From Scandinavium manionii (GTDB lineage Bacteria > Pseudomonadota > Gammaproteobacteria > Enterobacterales > Enterobacteriaceae): 64,000 nucleotides of DNA. Under the pieces are notes generated by a model. That model did not search any database. It was not told where the DNA came from and saw only the letters and a program-made list of their open reading frames with translations. Below, one piece after another: positions 7,730-15,252 of the stretch; within the stretch, counting starts at the first letter, position 1; each line of letters begins with the position of its first letter. The stretch is from assembly GCF_024764775.1 (NCBI RefSeq), contig NZ_JALIGC010000035.1, positions 248,001 to 312,000 on the forward strand, written 5' to 3'. The position numbers were made by a program, and so were the translations under genes.

Positions 7730-9769
7730 ATGCAGCAGTTAACCAGTTTCTTATCCGGTAGCTGGCAGTCAGGCCGGGGCCGAGCGCGGACAATCCATCA
7801 TGCGATTACCGGCGAACCACTTTGGGAAGTGACCAGCGAAGGGCTGGATCTGGCGCAGGCGCGCCGTTACGCCATTGAGAATGGCGGTGACGCGCTCAGT
7901 AAAATGACCTTTGTTGAACGTGCCGCCATGCTGAAAGCGGTGGCAAAACATTTGCTGGAGCAAAAAGAGGAGTTCTATGCCCTTTCCGCACAAACCGGGG
8001 CAACCCAGGCTGATAGCTGGGTGGATATCGAAGGCGGAATTGGCACGCTGTTTACCTACGCGGGACTCGGCGCACGCGAGTTGCCTGACGACGTATTATG
8101 GCCGGAAGATGAACTGATTCCGCTGTCGAAAAATGGCGGTTTCGCCGCTCGCCATGTGCTGACTGCAAAATCAGGCGTTGCGGTGCACATTAACGCGTTC
8201 AATTTCCCGTGCTGGGGAATGCTGGAAAAACTGGCACCAACGTGGCTCGCCGGGATGCCCGCCATCATCAAACCCGCCACCGCCAGCGCGCAGGTGACCC
8301 AGGCAATGGTCAAAGCCATCGTCGACAGTGGGCTGGTACCGGACGGTGCGATCAGCCTGATTTGCGGCGGCGCGGGCGACCTGCTTGATCAACTCGATTT
8401 CCAGGATGTCGTGACCTTTACCGGCTCGGCGCAAACCGGGCAGTCGCTGCGTATTCATCCGAACATCGTCAAAAACTCTATTCCATTCACCATGGAAGCC
8501 GACTCGCTGAACTGCTGCGTGCTGGGTGAAGACGTCACGCCGGAGCAGCCAGAATTCGCACTGTTTATCCGCGAAGTGGTACGTGAGATGACCGCCAAAG
8601 CGGGACAAAAATGCACCGCCATTCGCCGCATCATCGTGCCACAGGTGCAGATTCAGGCGGTGAGCGACGCGCTGGTAGCCCGTTTGCAGGGCGTTAAAAT
8701 GGGCGACCCGGCCGTAGAAGGCGTGAAAATGGGATCGCTGGTCAACGCCGATCAGCGAACTGACGTGCAGGAAAAAGTTGATGCGCTGGTGGCCGCTGGC
8801 TGCGAAGTGCGTCTGGGTGGCAAAGCGGATATGCAGGCGGCAGGCGCATTCTTCCCGCCGACACTGCTGTTCTGTCCGCATCCGGATGAAAGCCCGGCGG
8901 TTCACGCCATTGAAGCCTTTGGTCCGGTCGCCACGCTGATGCCGTATCAGACCCGCGCGCAAAGTCTGGCACTGGCCCGCGCCGGTCAGGGCAGTCTGGC
9001 TGGCACGCTAGTCACCATGGATCCGGCGATTGCCCGCGAATTTATTCTCGGTGCGGCCCGCGCTCACGGCCGTATTCAAATTCTCAATGAAGAGTCGTCG
9101 AAAGAATCCACCGGACACGGTTCTCCGCTGCCGCAGCTGCTGCACGGCGGCCCGGGCCGCGCGGGCGGCGGCGAGGAGCTGGGCGGTCTGCGAGCGGTGA
9201 AGCACTACCTGCAACGCACCGCTGTTCAGGGCAGCCCAACGATGCTGGCCAGCGTCAGTCAGCAATGGGTTCGCGGCGCGCAGGTGCAGGAAGACCGCGT
9301 GCATCCATTCCGTAAATATTTTGAAGAATTGCAGCCGGGCGACAGCCTGTTGACCCCGCGCCGTACCCTGACCGAAACGGATATCGTGAATTTTGCCTGC
9401 CTGAGCGGCGATCATTTCTACGCGCATATGGACAAAATCGGCGCCGCGGAATCGATGTTTGGCGAACGTGTGGTGCACGGCTATTTCGTGATTTCTGCTG
9501 CTGCAGGTCTGTTTGTCGATGCGGGCGTCGGCCCGGTTATCGCCAACTACGGCATGGAAAACCTGCGCTTTATCGAACCGGTGAAACCGGGCGATACCAT
9601 TCAGGTACGTCTGACCGTGAAACGTAAAACCGTTAAGCGTCAGAAAACCGCCGACGATAAACCTACCGGCGTGGTGGAATGGGCGGTGGAAGTGTTTAAC
9701 CAGCATCAGCAGCCGGTCGCGCTCTATTCGATCCTGACGCTGGTGGCCCGTCAGCAAAGCGATTTCTAA
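7730..9769 (+). CDS. paaZ: bifunctional oxepin-CoA hydrolase / 3-oxo-5,6-dehydrosuberyl-CoA semialdehyde dehydrogenase
   Basis: Fusion enzyme that opens the oxepin ring and then oxidises the resulting aldehyde to 3-oxo-5,6-dehydrosuberyl-CoA. Residues 1 to about 520 form an NADP-dependent aldehyde dehydrogenase with catalytic Cys295 in GQKCTAIRR; residues from about 530 to 679 form a MaoC-like R-hydratase with the dyad Asp561/His566 in GDHFYAH. These positions are identical to those known for E. coli PaaZ. The ATG at 7730 follows CGGAGAG. It is transcribed alone, divergent from paaA. Both catalytic centres look intact. Confidence 0.96.
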   Translation: MQQLTSFLSGSWQSGRGRARTIHHAITGEPLWEVTSEGLDLAQARRYAIENGGDALSKMTFVERAAMLKAVAKHLLEQKEEFYALSAQTGATQADSWVDIEGGIGTLFTYAGLGARELPDDVLWPEDELIPLSKNGGFAARHVLTAKSGVAVHINAFNFPCWGMLEKLAPTWLAGMPAIIKPATASAQVTQAMVKAIVDSGLVPDGAISLICGGAGDLLDQLDFQDVVTFTGSAQTGQSLRIHPNIVKNSIPFTMEADSLNCCVLGEDVTPEQPEFALFIREVVREMTAKAGQKCTAIRRIIVPQVQIQAVSDALVARLQGVKMGDPAVEGVKMGSLVNADQRTDVQEKVDALVAAGCEVRLGGKADMQAAGAFFPPTLLFCPHPDESPAVHAIEAFGPVATLMPYQTRAQSLALARAGQGSLAGTLVTMDPAIAREFILGAARAHGRIQILNEESSKESTGHGSPLPQLLHGGPGRAGGGEELGGLRAVKHYLQRTAVQGSPTMLASVSQQWVRGAQVQEDRVHPFRKYFEELQPGDSLLTPRRTLTETDIVNFACLSGDHFYAHMDKIGAAESMFGERVVHGYFVISAAAGLFVDAGVGPVIANYGMENLRFIEPVKPGDTIQVRLTVKRKTVKRQKTADDKPTGVVEWAVEVFNQHQQPVALYSILTLVARQQSDF

Positions 9770-9776
9770 CCTTCCT

Positions 9777-9809
9777 GTTGCCCGGTGGCGCATCGCTCAC
9801 CGGGCCAAC
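9777..9809. repeat. REP-like palindromic element
   Basis: Just after the paaZ stop, a 33-bp unit pairs GCCCGGTG with TCACCGGGC around a short loop, flanked by GTTG and CAAC. It has the shape of the repetitive extragenic palindromes common in enterics and lacks a T-tract, so it is more likely a REP unit protecting or ending the paaZ transcript than an intrinsic terminator. Only this one copy was noticed in the window. Confidence 0.6.
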
Positions 9810-9827
9810 AGTTCAATCCCCCTAATC

Positions 9828-9864
9828 TGGCAAATCTGACAAAACACCTGGCAGGTGCAGGCAA
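9828..9864 (+). promoter_or_regulatory. tandem FeaR-type half-sites upstream of tynA
   Basis: The reported FeaR recognition pattern is TGNCA-N8-AAA. A full match, TGGCA-aatctgac-AAA, lies at 9828-9843, and a second unit, TGGCA-ggtgcagg-CAA with one mismatch, lies at 9849-9864. Their starts are 21 bp apart, two helical turns, both pointing toward tynA, whose ATG is at 9937. The same arrangement occurs upstream of feaB. The pattern is remembered, not searched. Confidence 0.6.
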
Positions 9865-9936
9865 ACGTCGTGCGTCTGCTCGCTGTTAGGGTGAGCGTGT
9901 CGTGACTCTAAGAACATAACTATACGAGGTTAACAA

Positions 9937-12204
9937 ATGGGAAGCTTTTCTCCTTTTTCCGCCCGTAAAACGGCGTTGGCCCTTGCGGTCGCCCTGATGT
10001 GCAGTTGGCAAGCCCCTGTCTTCGCGCACGGCGGCGAAGCCCATATGGTTCCGATGGACAAGACCTTGCAGGAGTTTGGGGCCGACGTGCAGTGGGATGA
10101 TTACGCCCAGATGTTCACCATCGCCAAAGACGGCGCATTTGTGAAGGTGAAACCGGGCGCCAAAACCGCCATCGTCAACGGTAAAACCCTGACATTGCAG
10201 GTGCCGGTGGTGATGAAAAATAACAAAGCCTGGATTTCGGATACCTTCATCAACGACGTGTTCCAGTCCGGACTGGATCAGACTTTCCAGGTCGAGAAGC
10301 GCCCACACCCGCTGAATGCGCTGACCGCCAACGAAATCAAAGAAGCGGTTGAGATTGTTAAAGCCTCGCCGGACTTCAAACCGAATACGCGCTTTACGCA
10401 GATTGCCCTCGCCGAGCCTGAAAAAGGGAAAGTCTGGAACTTCGTCATGAGCGGCACCGCGGTCGATGAAGATCGTCTGGCAAATGTGACGATGCTCGAC
10501 GGCAAACACGTGATTGAAAGCCAGGTCGATTTAAAGAATAAAAAAGTGCTGCACTGGGCGCCAATCAAGGACGCGCACGGCATGGTGCTGCTGGACGATT
10601 TCTCCTCCGTGCAAAACATCATCAACGCCAGCAAAGAATTTGCTGACGTGCTGAAAAAACACGGCATTACTGACCCGACCAACGTTATCACCACCCCACT
10701 GACCGTCGGCTATTTTGACGGCAAAGACGGCCTGAAGCAGGAAGATCGTCTGCTAAAAGTGGTGAGTTATCTGGACGTCGGCGACGGCAACTACTGGGCG
10801 CACCCGATTGAAAACCTGGTGGCGGTTGTCGACCTTGAGCAGAAGAAAATCATTAAGATTGAAGAAGGCCCGGTCATTCCTGTGCCGATGGCACCGCGCC
10901 CGTATGATGGACGTGACCGTATCGCTAAACAGCTTAAACCGTTGGATATCATCGAACCAGAAGGCAAGAACTACACTATCACTGGCGATATGATTCACTG
11001 GCAGAACTGGGATTTCCACCTGCGCCTGGATTCTCGCGTAGGGCCGATTTTGTCGACCGTGACCTATAACGACAACGGCACCAAACGCAAAATCATGTAC
11101 GAAGGTTCACTTGGCGGGATGATCGTTCCTTATGGTGACCCGGACGTGGGCTGGTACTTCAAAGCATATCTGGACTCCGGCGACTACGGCATGGGCACCC
11201 TGACATCGCCTATTGCCCGCGGTAAAGATGCACCGTCGAACGCCGTGCTGCTGGACGAAACCATCGCCGATTATACCGGTGCACCCATGAACATCCCGCA
11301 CGCGATCGCAGTCTTTGAACGCTACGCCGGGCCGGAATATAAGCATCAGGAAATGGGTAAGCCGAACGTCAGTACCGAGCGCCGTGAGCTGGTTATCCGC
11401 TGGATAAGCACGGTCGGCAACTACGACTACATCTTTGACTGGGTGTTCCACGAAAACGGCACTATTGGCATTGATGCCGGTGCGACGGGCATCGAAGCGG
11501 TGAAAGGCGTGCAGTCCAAAACCATGCACGACGCGACTGCCAAAGCTGACACCAAATACGGCACGCTTATCGACCACAACATCGTAGGCACCACCCACCA
11601 GCACATCTACAACTTCCGTCTCGACCTGGACGTAGATGGCGAAAACAACCGCCTGGTAGCGATGGATCCAGATGTGAAGCCAAACACCGCCGGTGGCCCG
11701 CGGACCAGTACCATGCAGATTGACCAGCATACGATCGACACCGAGCAGCAGGCAGCGCAGAAATTCGATCCGGGTACCATTCGTCTGCTGAGCAACACCA
11801 GCAAAGAGAACCGTATGGGCAATCCGGTTTCGTACCAGATAATCCCGTACGCCGGTGGCACTCATCCGGTGGCGACCGGGGCGAAATTCTCACCTGACGA
11901 GTGGATTTATCATCGCCTGAGCTTTATGGATAAACAGCTGTGGGTGACCCGCTACAAAGCGGATGAACGTTATCCTGAAGGCAAATACCCTAACCGTTCC
12001 ACCCATGACACCGGTCTTGGCCAGTACACCAAAGACAATGAATCGGTGGATAACCAGGATGACGTGGTGTGGATCACTACCGGCACCACGCATGTGGCCC
12101 GCGCCGAAGAGTGGCCGATTATGCCAACCGAATGGGTTCACGCGCTGCTGAAACCGTGGAACTTCTTCAATGAAACGCCGACGCTAGGCGAACAGAAGAA
12201 GTAA
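9937..12204 (+). CDS. tynA: primary-amine oxidase (copper/TPQ), periplasmic
   Basis: Copper amine oxidase that converts phenylethylamine, tyramine and related amines to aldehydes, ammonia and hydrogen peroxide in the periplasm; the aldehydes go on to FeaB and then the paa pathway. The 755-residue precursor has a Sec signal ending in AFAHGG-like VFAHGGEA near residue 30, an N-terminal domain with the segments VPMDKTL and YAQMFT, and a catalytic domain with the topaquinone precursor Tyr496 in NYDY. The copper ligands lie in GTTHQHIYNFR and the C-terminal MPTEWVH. All numbers agree with E. coli TynA. A terminator follows directly. Confidence 0.96.
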   Translation: MGSFSPFSARKTALALAVALMCSWQAPVFAHGGEAHMVPMDKTLQEFGADVQWDDYAQMFTIAKDGAFVKVKPGAKTAIVNGKTLTLQVPVVMKNNKAWISDTFINDVFQSGLDQTFQVEKRPHPLNALTANEIKEAVEIVKASPDFKPNTRFTQIALAEPEKGKVWNFVMSGTAVDEDRLANVTMLDGKHVIESQVDLKNKKVLHWAPIKDAHGMVLLDDFSSVQNIINASKEFADVLKKHGITDPTNVITTPLTVGYFDGKDGLKQEDRLLKVVSYLDVGDGNYWAHPIENLVAVVDLEQKKIIKIEEGPVIPVPMAPRPYDGRDRIAKQLKPLDIIEPEGKNYTITGDMIHWQNWDFHLRLDSRVGPILSTVTYNDNGTKRKIMYEGSLGGMIVPYGDPDVGWYFKAYLDSGDYGMGTLTSPIARGKDAPSNAVLLDETIADYTGAPMNIPHAIAVFERYAGPEYKHQEMGKPNVSTERRELVIRWISTVGNYDYIFDWVFHENGTIGIDAGATGIEAVKGVQSKTMHDATAKADTKYGTLIDHNIVGTTHQHIYNFRLDLDVDGENNRLVAMDPDVKPNTAGGPRTSTMQIDQHTIDTEQQAAQKFDPGTIRLLSNTSKENRMGNPVSYQIIPYAGGTHPVATGAKFSPDEWIYHRLSFMDKQLWVTRYKADERYPEGKYPNRSTHDTGLGQYTKDNESVDNQDDVVWITTGTTHVARAEEWPIMPTEWVHALLKPWNFFNETPTLGEQKK

Positions 12205-12209
12205 ATCAG

Positions 12210-12230
12210 AGGGGCTTCGGCCCCTTTTTT
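12210..12230 (+). terminator. intrinsic terminator of tynA
   Basis: A perfect stem GGGGC/GCCCC closes a TTCG tetraloop and is followed by six T residues, six bases after the tynA stop codon. This is a textbook factor-independent terminator on the plus strand. Confidence 0.9.
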
Positions 12231-12321
12231 GATCTCAGGCTTCGTGAAAGAGAAACAGGGATGCTATATTTCCCGCGCTATACTGGAAGCGTGGACAGGC
12301 TTGAGAAAGGATCGAGGTATC

Positions 12322-12588
12322 TTGGTTAAAAAAAAGCGGACATTCACCCTTACGGCGATTGTCATTCTCACTACCGCTGTCTTCGCCGGTTTACTGTTCC
12401 GGGAGTACCGCAATTTATCCAGCTATATGGGATATATTGCTGAAAATGGCAAGTCTGCACTGTTTCATGAAGAATATATTAATCAGCGCATTGCTTATAA
12501 TATCTCCACCGCATTATCTTCCCCCCTGGTCTCTGAACCGGGTGAAAACGATCCGGCGGCCGTTGCGCGCCGCCGGATCGTCGATTAA
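12322..12588 (+). CDS. unrecognised small membrane protein, possibly a gene fragment
   Basis: An 88-residue reading frame with a TTG start at 12322, preceded by GAGG and AAAGG, encodes a basic N-terminus (KKKR), one membrane helix (about residues 7-25) and a polar tail of about 60 residues. I do not recognise the family. The layout, basic leader plus helix plus start of an extracytoplasmic domain, resembles the beginning of a sensory membrane protein. The last 13 codons consist of a GC-rich inverted repeat, which suggests that the reading frame ends inside an unrelated element and that this is a 5' remnant. It lies in the segment inserted between tynA and feaB. Confidence 0.35.
   Translation: MVKKKRTFTLTAIVILTTAVFAGLLFREYRNLSSYMGYIAENGKSALFHEEYINQRIAYNISTALSSPLVSEPGENDPAAVARRRIVD
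12549..12580. repeat. GC-rich perfect inverted repeat
   Basis: Twelve bases, CGATCCGGCGGC, pair exactly with GCCGCCGGATCG around an 8-base loop (12561-12568). There is no T-tract, so it is not an ordinary terminator. It overlaps the end of the small membrane-protein frame and may mark a junction of inserted DNA or an element end. Confidence 0.7.
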
Positions 12589-12732
12589 TAGAAATGTAGA
12601 CTTTTAATTTTCAATATTGGAATGCCCCTCCGAATCTTTCCGAGCACGTACGCACATTTCACTCTCCATCCAGCGAAACGCCTGGCGCGGGAATAGTATG
12701 CACAGCAACTACCCGTCTTCATCGTAATTAAT

Positions 12733-12770
12733 GGTGTACATAGTACCCAATTCAGGTGTACATTGTACCC
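12733..12770 (+). promoter_or_regulatory. tandem operator repeats of the toxin-antitoxin module
   Basis: Two 16-bp copies, GGTGTACATAGTACCC (12733-12748) and GGTGTACATTGTACCC (12755-12770), differ at one base and start 22 bp apart. Each contains the imperfect palindrome GTAC-ATW-GTAC. The second ends four bases before the toxin ribosome binding site AAGGAG. Such paired palindromes immediately upstream are typical binding sites for a helix-turn-helix antitoxin that represses its own operon. Confidence 0.65.
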
Positions 12771-12789
12771 ACACAAGGAGAGTGTGCTC

Positions 12790-13122
12790 GTGACCCATGC
12801 CATCGAGTTTATCGAAACGCCTCAGTTCACCCGGCAGATTAAAACGATCGCCACGGATGATGAACTGAAAGAACTGCAAAGAGAGCTTATCCAGTTCCCC
12901 ACCCGGGGCGATGTCATACAGCAAACCGGGGGTTTGCGGAAAATCAGAATGGCGACGGGGTCACAGGGAAAAAGCGGAAGCGCCAGAGTTATCTACTTTC
13001 TGGCCACCGAAGTGATTGTCTGGCTGGTGCTGGCTTACCCCAAAAACGTCAAAGATTCCCTGACGGATTCAGAAAAATCAGCCCTCAAGAAACTGACTAA
13101 ATTATTGAAAGACGAGGTGTGA
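12790..13122 (+). CDS. RelE/HigB-family toxin
   Basis: Probable mRNA interferase of a type II toxin-antitoxin pair. The 110-residue product (GTG start at 12790, 9 bases after AAGGAG; an alternative GTG is at 12784) has the RelE-superfamily pattern: early ETPQFTRQI, a helical segment ELKELQRELIQFP, then GDVIQQTGGLRKIRMA, RVIYFLA and a C-terminal KSALKKLTKLLKDE helix. The conserved Gly-Leu-Arg-Lys-Ile-Arg strand and Arg-Val-Ile-Tyr are the usual RelE/HigB core. It precedes the antitoxin by one base, the toxin-first order of higBA-like modules. Function is inferred from family and context. Confidence 0.8.
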   Translation: MTHAIEFIETPQFTRQIKTIATDDELKELQRELIQFPTRGDVIQQTGGLRKIRMATGSQGKSGSARVIYFLATEVIVWLVLAYPKNVKDSLTDSEKSALKKLTKLLKDEV

Positions 13123-13123
13123 T

Positions 13124-13408
13124 ATGACTTTTTTTAACGAGTTGAAAGCGTCCCTGGAAGAAGCGGTCGACATCAAAAACGGCGACAAAGCCCCCGGCCG
13201 TGTTACCTGCTATGAAATTGCCGACGTGAAAGCCATCAGAGAGCAGCTCAACGTTTCTCAAAGCGAAATGGCGAAAGCACTGGGCACCAGCCTCGATACC
13301 ATTAAAAGCTGGGAAGCGAAAAGACGTAACCCGACAGGACTGGCAGCCAAAGTTCTGGCCGTGATTCAGGCGGACCCTGCTTTCTTTCACGTGCTAGCGG
13401 CCCATTGA
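13124..13408 (+). CDS. helix-turn-helix antitoxin (NadS/HigA-like)
   Basis: A 94-residue partner of the preceding toxin. It has an N-terminal dimerisation stretch (MTFFNELKASLEEAVDI) and a C-terminal Xre-type helix-turn-helix, roughly residues 38-80: IREQLNVSQSEMAKALGTSL followed by IKSWEAKRRNPTG. It should neutralise the toxin and, through the tandem GTAC repeats upstream, repress the operon. The gene begins one base after the toxin stop, with GAGGTGTG as ribosome binding site inside the toxin end. The NadS label reflects similarity in length and motif order only. Confidence 0.8.
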   Translation: MTFFNELKASLEEAVDIKNGDKAPGRVTCYEIADVKAIREQLNVSQSEMAKALGTSLDTIKSWEAKRRNPTGLAAKVLAVIQADPAFFHVLAAH

Positions 13409-13410
13409 TC

Positions 13411-13444
13411 GGGATAGGGCTGATCTCACGACCAGCCTCCTCCC
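13411..13444 (-). other. structured hairpin resembling group II intron debris
   Basis: Read on the minus strand this short stretch folds as GGGA / GGCTGGTC / GTGA loop / GATCAGCC / TCCC. One stem position is a G-U pair only on the minus strand and the GTGA loop is of the GNRA type, so an RNA on the minus strand is the likely form. The flanking pattern, GTGTGGGAGG before and CTATCCCGAT after, is like sequence found upstream of group II intron reverse-transcriptase genes. No reverse transcriptase is present, so at most this is a fragment. Confidence 0.35.
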
Positions 13445-13520
13445 ACACCACCGCACGATGCGCTCAGTTCTGAATGCAGAACGCCGGACAGGCCTCCCGA
13501 ATGGAGAGCTAATGGCTTCG

Positions 13521-15020
13521 TTAATAACGCACGCACACTGATTTGGTTTCACACCAGCCGTCGAGCCAGTCCGGGCCGAAATCGCGTCCGGTACCGGACT
13601 GCTTCATACCACCAAACGGCAAATTCGGGTCAATCAGCGTATGGCTATTGACCCACACCGTACCAGCCTGTAAGCGGTCGCTGTAGCCCAGCGCCTGAGA
13701 GAGATTTTGCGTCCAGACACTGGCGGTCAGGCCGTATTCACTTTCATTTGCCAGACGCAGCGCTTCGTCACCATCCGCGACGCGCACCAGGTTCACCACC
13801 GGCCCAAAGACTTCCTCGCGCGTTAAACGCAGACGCGCATCCGGGTTGACCACCAGCGTCGGTCGAACGTAATAACCCTGGCCTTCTGGCCCGGTGTTAC
13901 CGCTAATCAACTCGGCTTTGTTTTGCTCGGCTTCATGCAGGAACGCCGCGACTTTGTCGCAGTGTGCGCGTGAGGCCAGCGGGTTAATCTGTGCGCTTTC
14001 GGACATACCCGGCCCGACGCTCAGGGATTTCACCGCCTGCTCAAAACCAGTGACAAGGGTGTCAAACAGCGGCGCTTCAATGTAAATGCGCGAGCTGGCC
14101 GCGCACACCTGGCCCTGATTAAGGAAACTGCCCATCATCAGGCCTTCAATTACCCACTGCGGATCGGCGTCTTTCAGTACAATTGCCGGGTTTTTACCGC
14201 CCAGTTCCAGGGTGACGCGCGTCAGACGGTCTGCCGCCGTGCGGGCGATCTGTTTGCCCGTCGCTGTTGAGCCGGTAAAGCTCACCTTGGCGACATGCGG
14301 ATGCGACGTCAGCGCTGAGCCACATTCGGCACCGCTGCCGGTTACCACATTAAATACGCCTTCTGGCACACCCGCTTCGGTCGCCAGCTCCGCCACGCGC
14401 AGCAGCGTCAACGGTGTGGTTTCGGACGGTTTGATAACGATAGAACAGCCTGCCGCCAGCGCGGGCATTACTTTCCACATGCCAATCATCAGCGGGAAGT
14501 TCCATGGCACAATCCCGGCTACCACGCCCACCGGCTCTTTACGCGTCCACGCCTGATAGCGTGCACCCGCAGGCAGCGGAATAGAAACATCCAGCGTTTG
14601 CCCGGTGATTTTGGTCGCCAGCCCGGCGGTGTAACGCATCCAGTTCAGCGTACAGGCCACCTCAAACATGCGGGAAATGTTGATCGACTTGCCCTGCTCC
14701 AGCGTTTCCAGCTGCGCCAGTTCTTCTGAATGTTTTTCCACTAAATCAGCAAAACGCAGCAAGATACGTTCGCGCTCCGCAGGCATCCGCCCGGCCCAAC
14801 GGCGGTCAACGAACGCGCGCCAGGCAGACATTACCGCGGCATCAACATCCGCGCTGTCCGCATCTGCAGTGGTGGCGATGGCTTTGCCCGTCGCCGGGTC
14901 CCAGACGGTCAGGCGCTTGTCACTGCGTGAGGCCTGTTGCTTTCCGTCAATATAGAGCCCGTGCTGGCGCGCCAGAAATTGTTGTACGCTCTCAAGCAGC
15001 GCGACCTGTGAATCAGACAT
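13521..15020 (-). CDS. feaB: phenylacetaldehyde dehydrogenase
   Basis: NAD-dependent aldehyde dehydrogenase that oxidises phenylacetaldehyde, made by TynA, to phenylacetate, linking amine oxidation to the paa pathway; cytoplasmic. The 499 residues equal the E. coli enzyme. Catalytic features are present: NAD-fold segment FTGSTATGKQIA, general-base Glu in LELGGKNP and nucleophilic Cys in NQGQVCAASSR. The ATG at 15020 follows GGAGCTGAT. It is divergent from its activator gene feaR; tynA lies on the other side of the inserted toxin-antitoxin segment. Confidence 0.95.
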   Translation of the reverse strand: MSDSQVALLESVQQFLARQHGLYIDGKQQASRSDKRLTVWDPATGKAIATTADADSADVDAAVMSAWRAFVDRRWAGRMPAERERILLRFADLVEKHSEELAQLETLEQGKSINISRMFEVACTLNWMRYTAGLATKITGQTLDVSIPLPAGARYQAWTRKEPVGVVAGIVPWNFPLMIGMWKVMPALAAGCSIVIKPSETTPLTLLRVAELATEAGVPEGVFNVVTGSGAECGSALTSHPHVAKVSFTGSTATGKQIARTAADRLTRVTLELGGKNPAIVLKDADPQWVIEGLMMGSFLNQGQVCAASSRIYIEAPLFDTLVTGFEQAVKSLSVGPGMSESAQINPLASRAHCDKVAAFLHEAEQNKAELISGNTGPEGQGYYVRPTLVVNPDARLRLTREEVFGPVVNLVRVADGDEALRLANESEYGLTASVWTQNLSQALGYSDRLQAGTVWVNSHTLIDPNLPFGGMKQSGTGRDFGPDWLDGWCETKSVCVRY

Positions 15021-15080
15021 ATCAGCTCCTTATTACCTTTCACGGTTTTAACCAGTGTAGAAGCCGCGCGCCTTTTCCGT

Positions 15081-15117
15081 TTTTGTCTCTGTGTCATTCG
15101 CTTTGTCGCCTGTGACA
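15081..15117 (-). promoter_or_regulatory. tandem FeaR-type half-sites upstream of feaB
   Basis: On the minus strand, the direction of feaB, two exact matches to TGNCA-N8-AAA occur: TGTCA-N8-AAA at 15117-15102 and TGACA-N8-AAA at 15096-15081. Their starts are 21 bp apart, the spacing also seen at tynA. They lie 61-97 bp upstream of the feaB start codon. A further TGACA-N8-AAA in the opposite orientation at 15113-15128 overlaps the distal copy. The consensus is remembered from studies of E. coli FeaR. Confidence 0.65.
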
Positions 15118-15252
15118 GCCCTCGCAAACAGTGACAATAGTCATGCTGCCTCCTGTCGCCAGTGATAGTTCTTTCGTATAGTCACCAGGATAAGCTTGTT
15201 TATGCAACATAAATGCAACAATGTGTTGGCACTTCAATGACCGAGGCAGGAC

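Noticed and set aside
8171..8962. 263-codon open frame antisense to paaZ
   Set aside because: Shadow of the aldehyde dehydrogenase domain; His/Arg-rich composition typical of an antisense frame.
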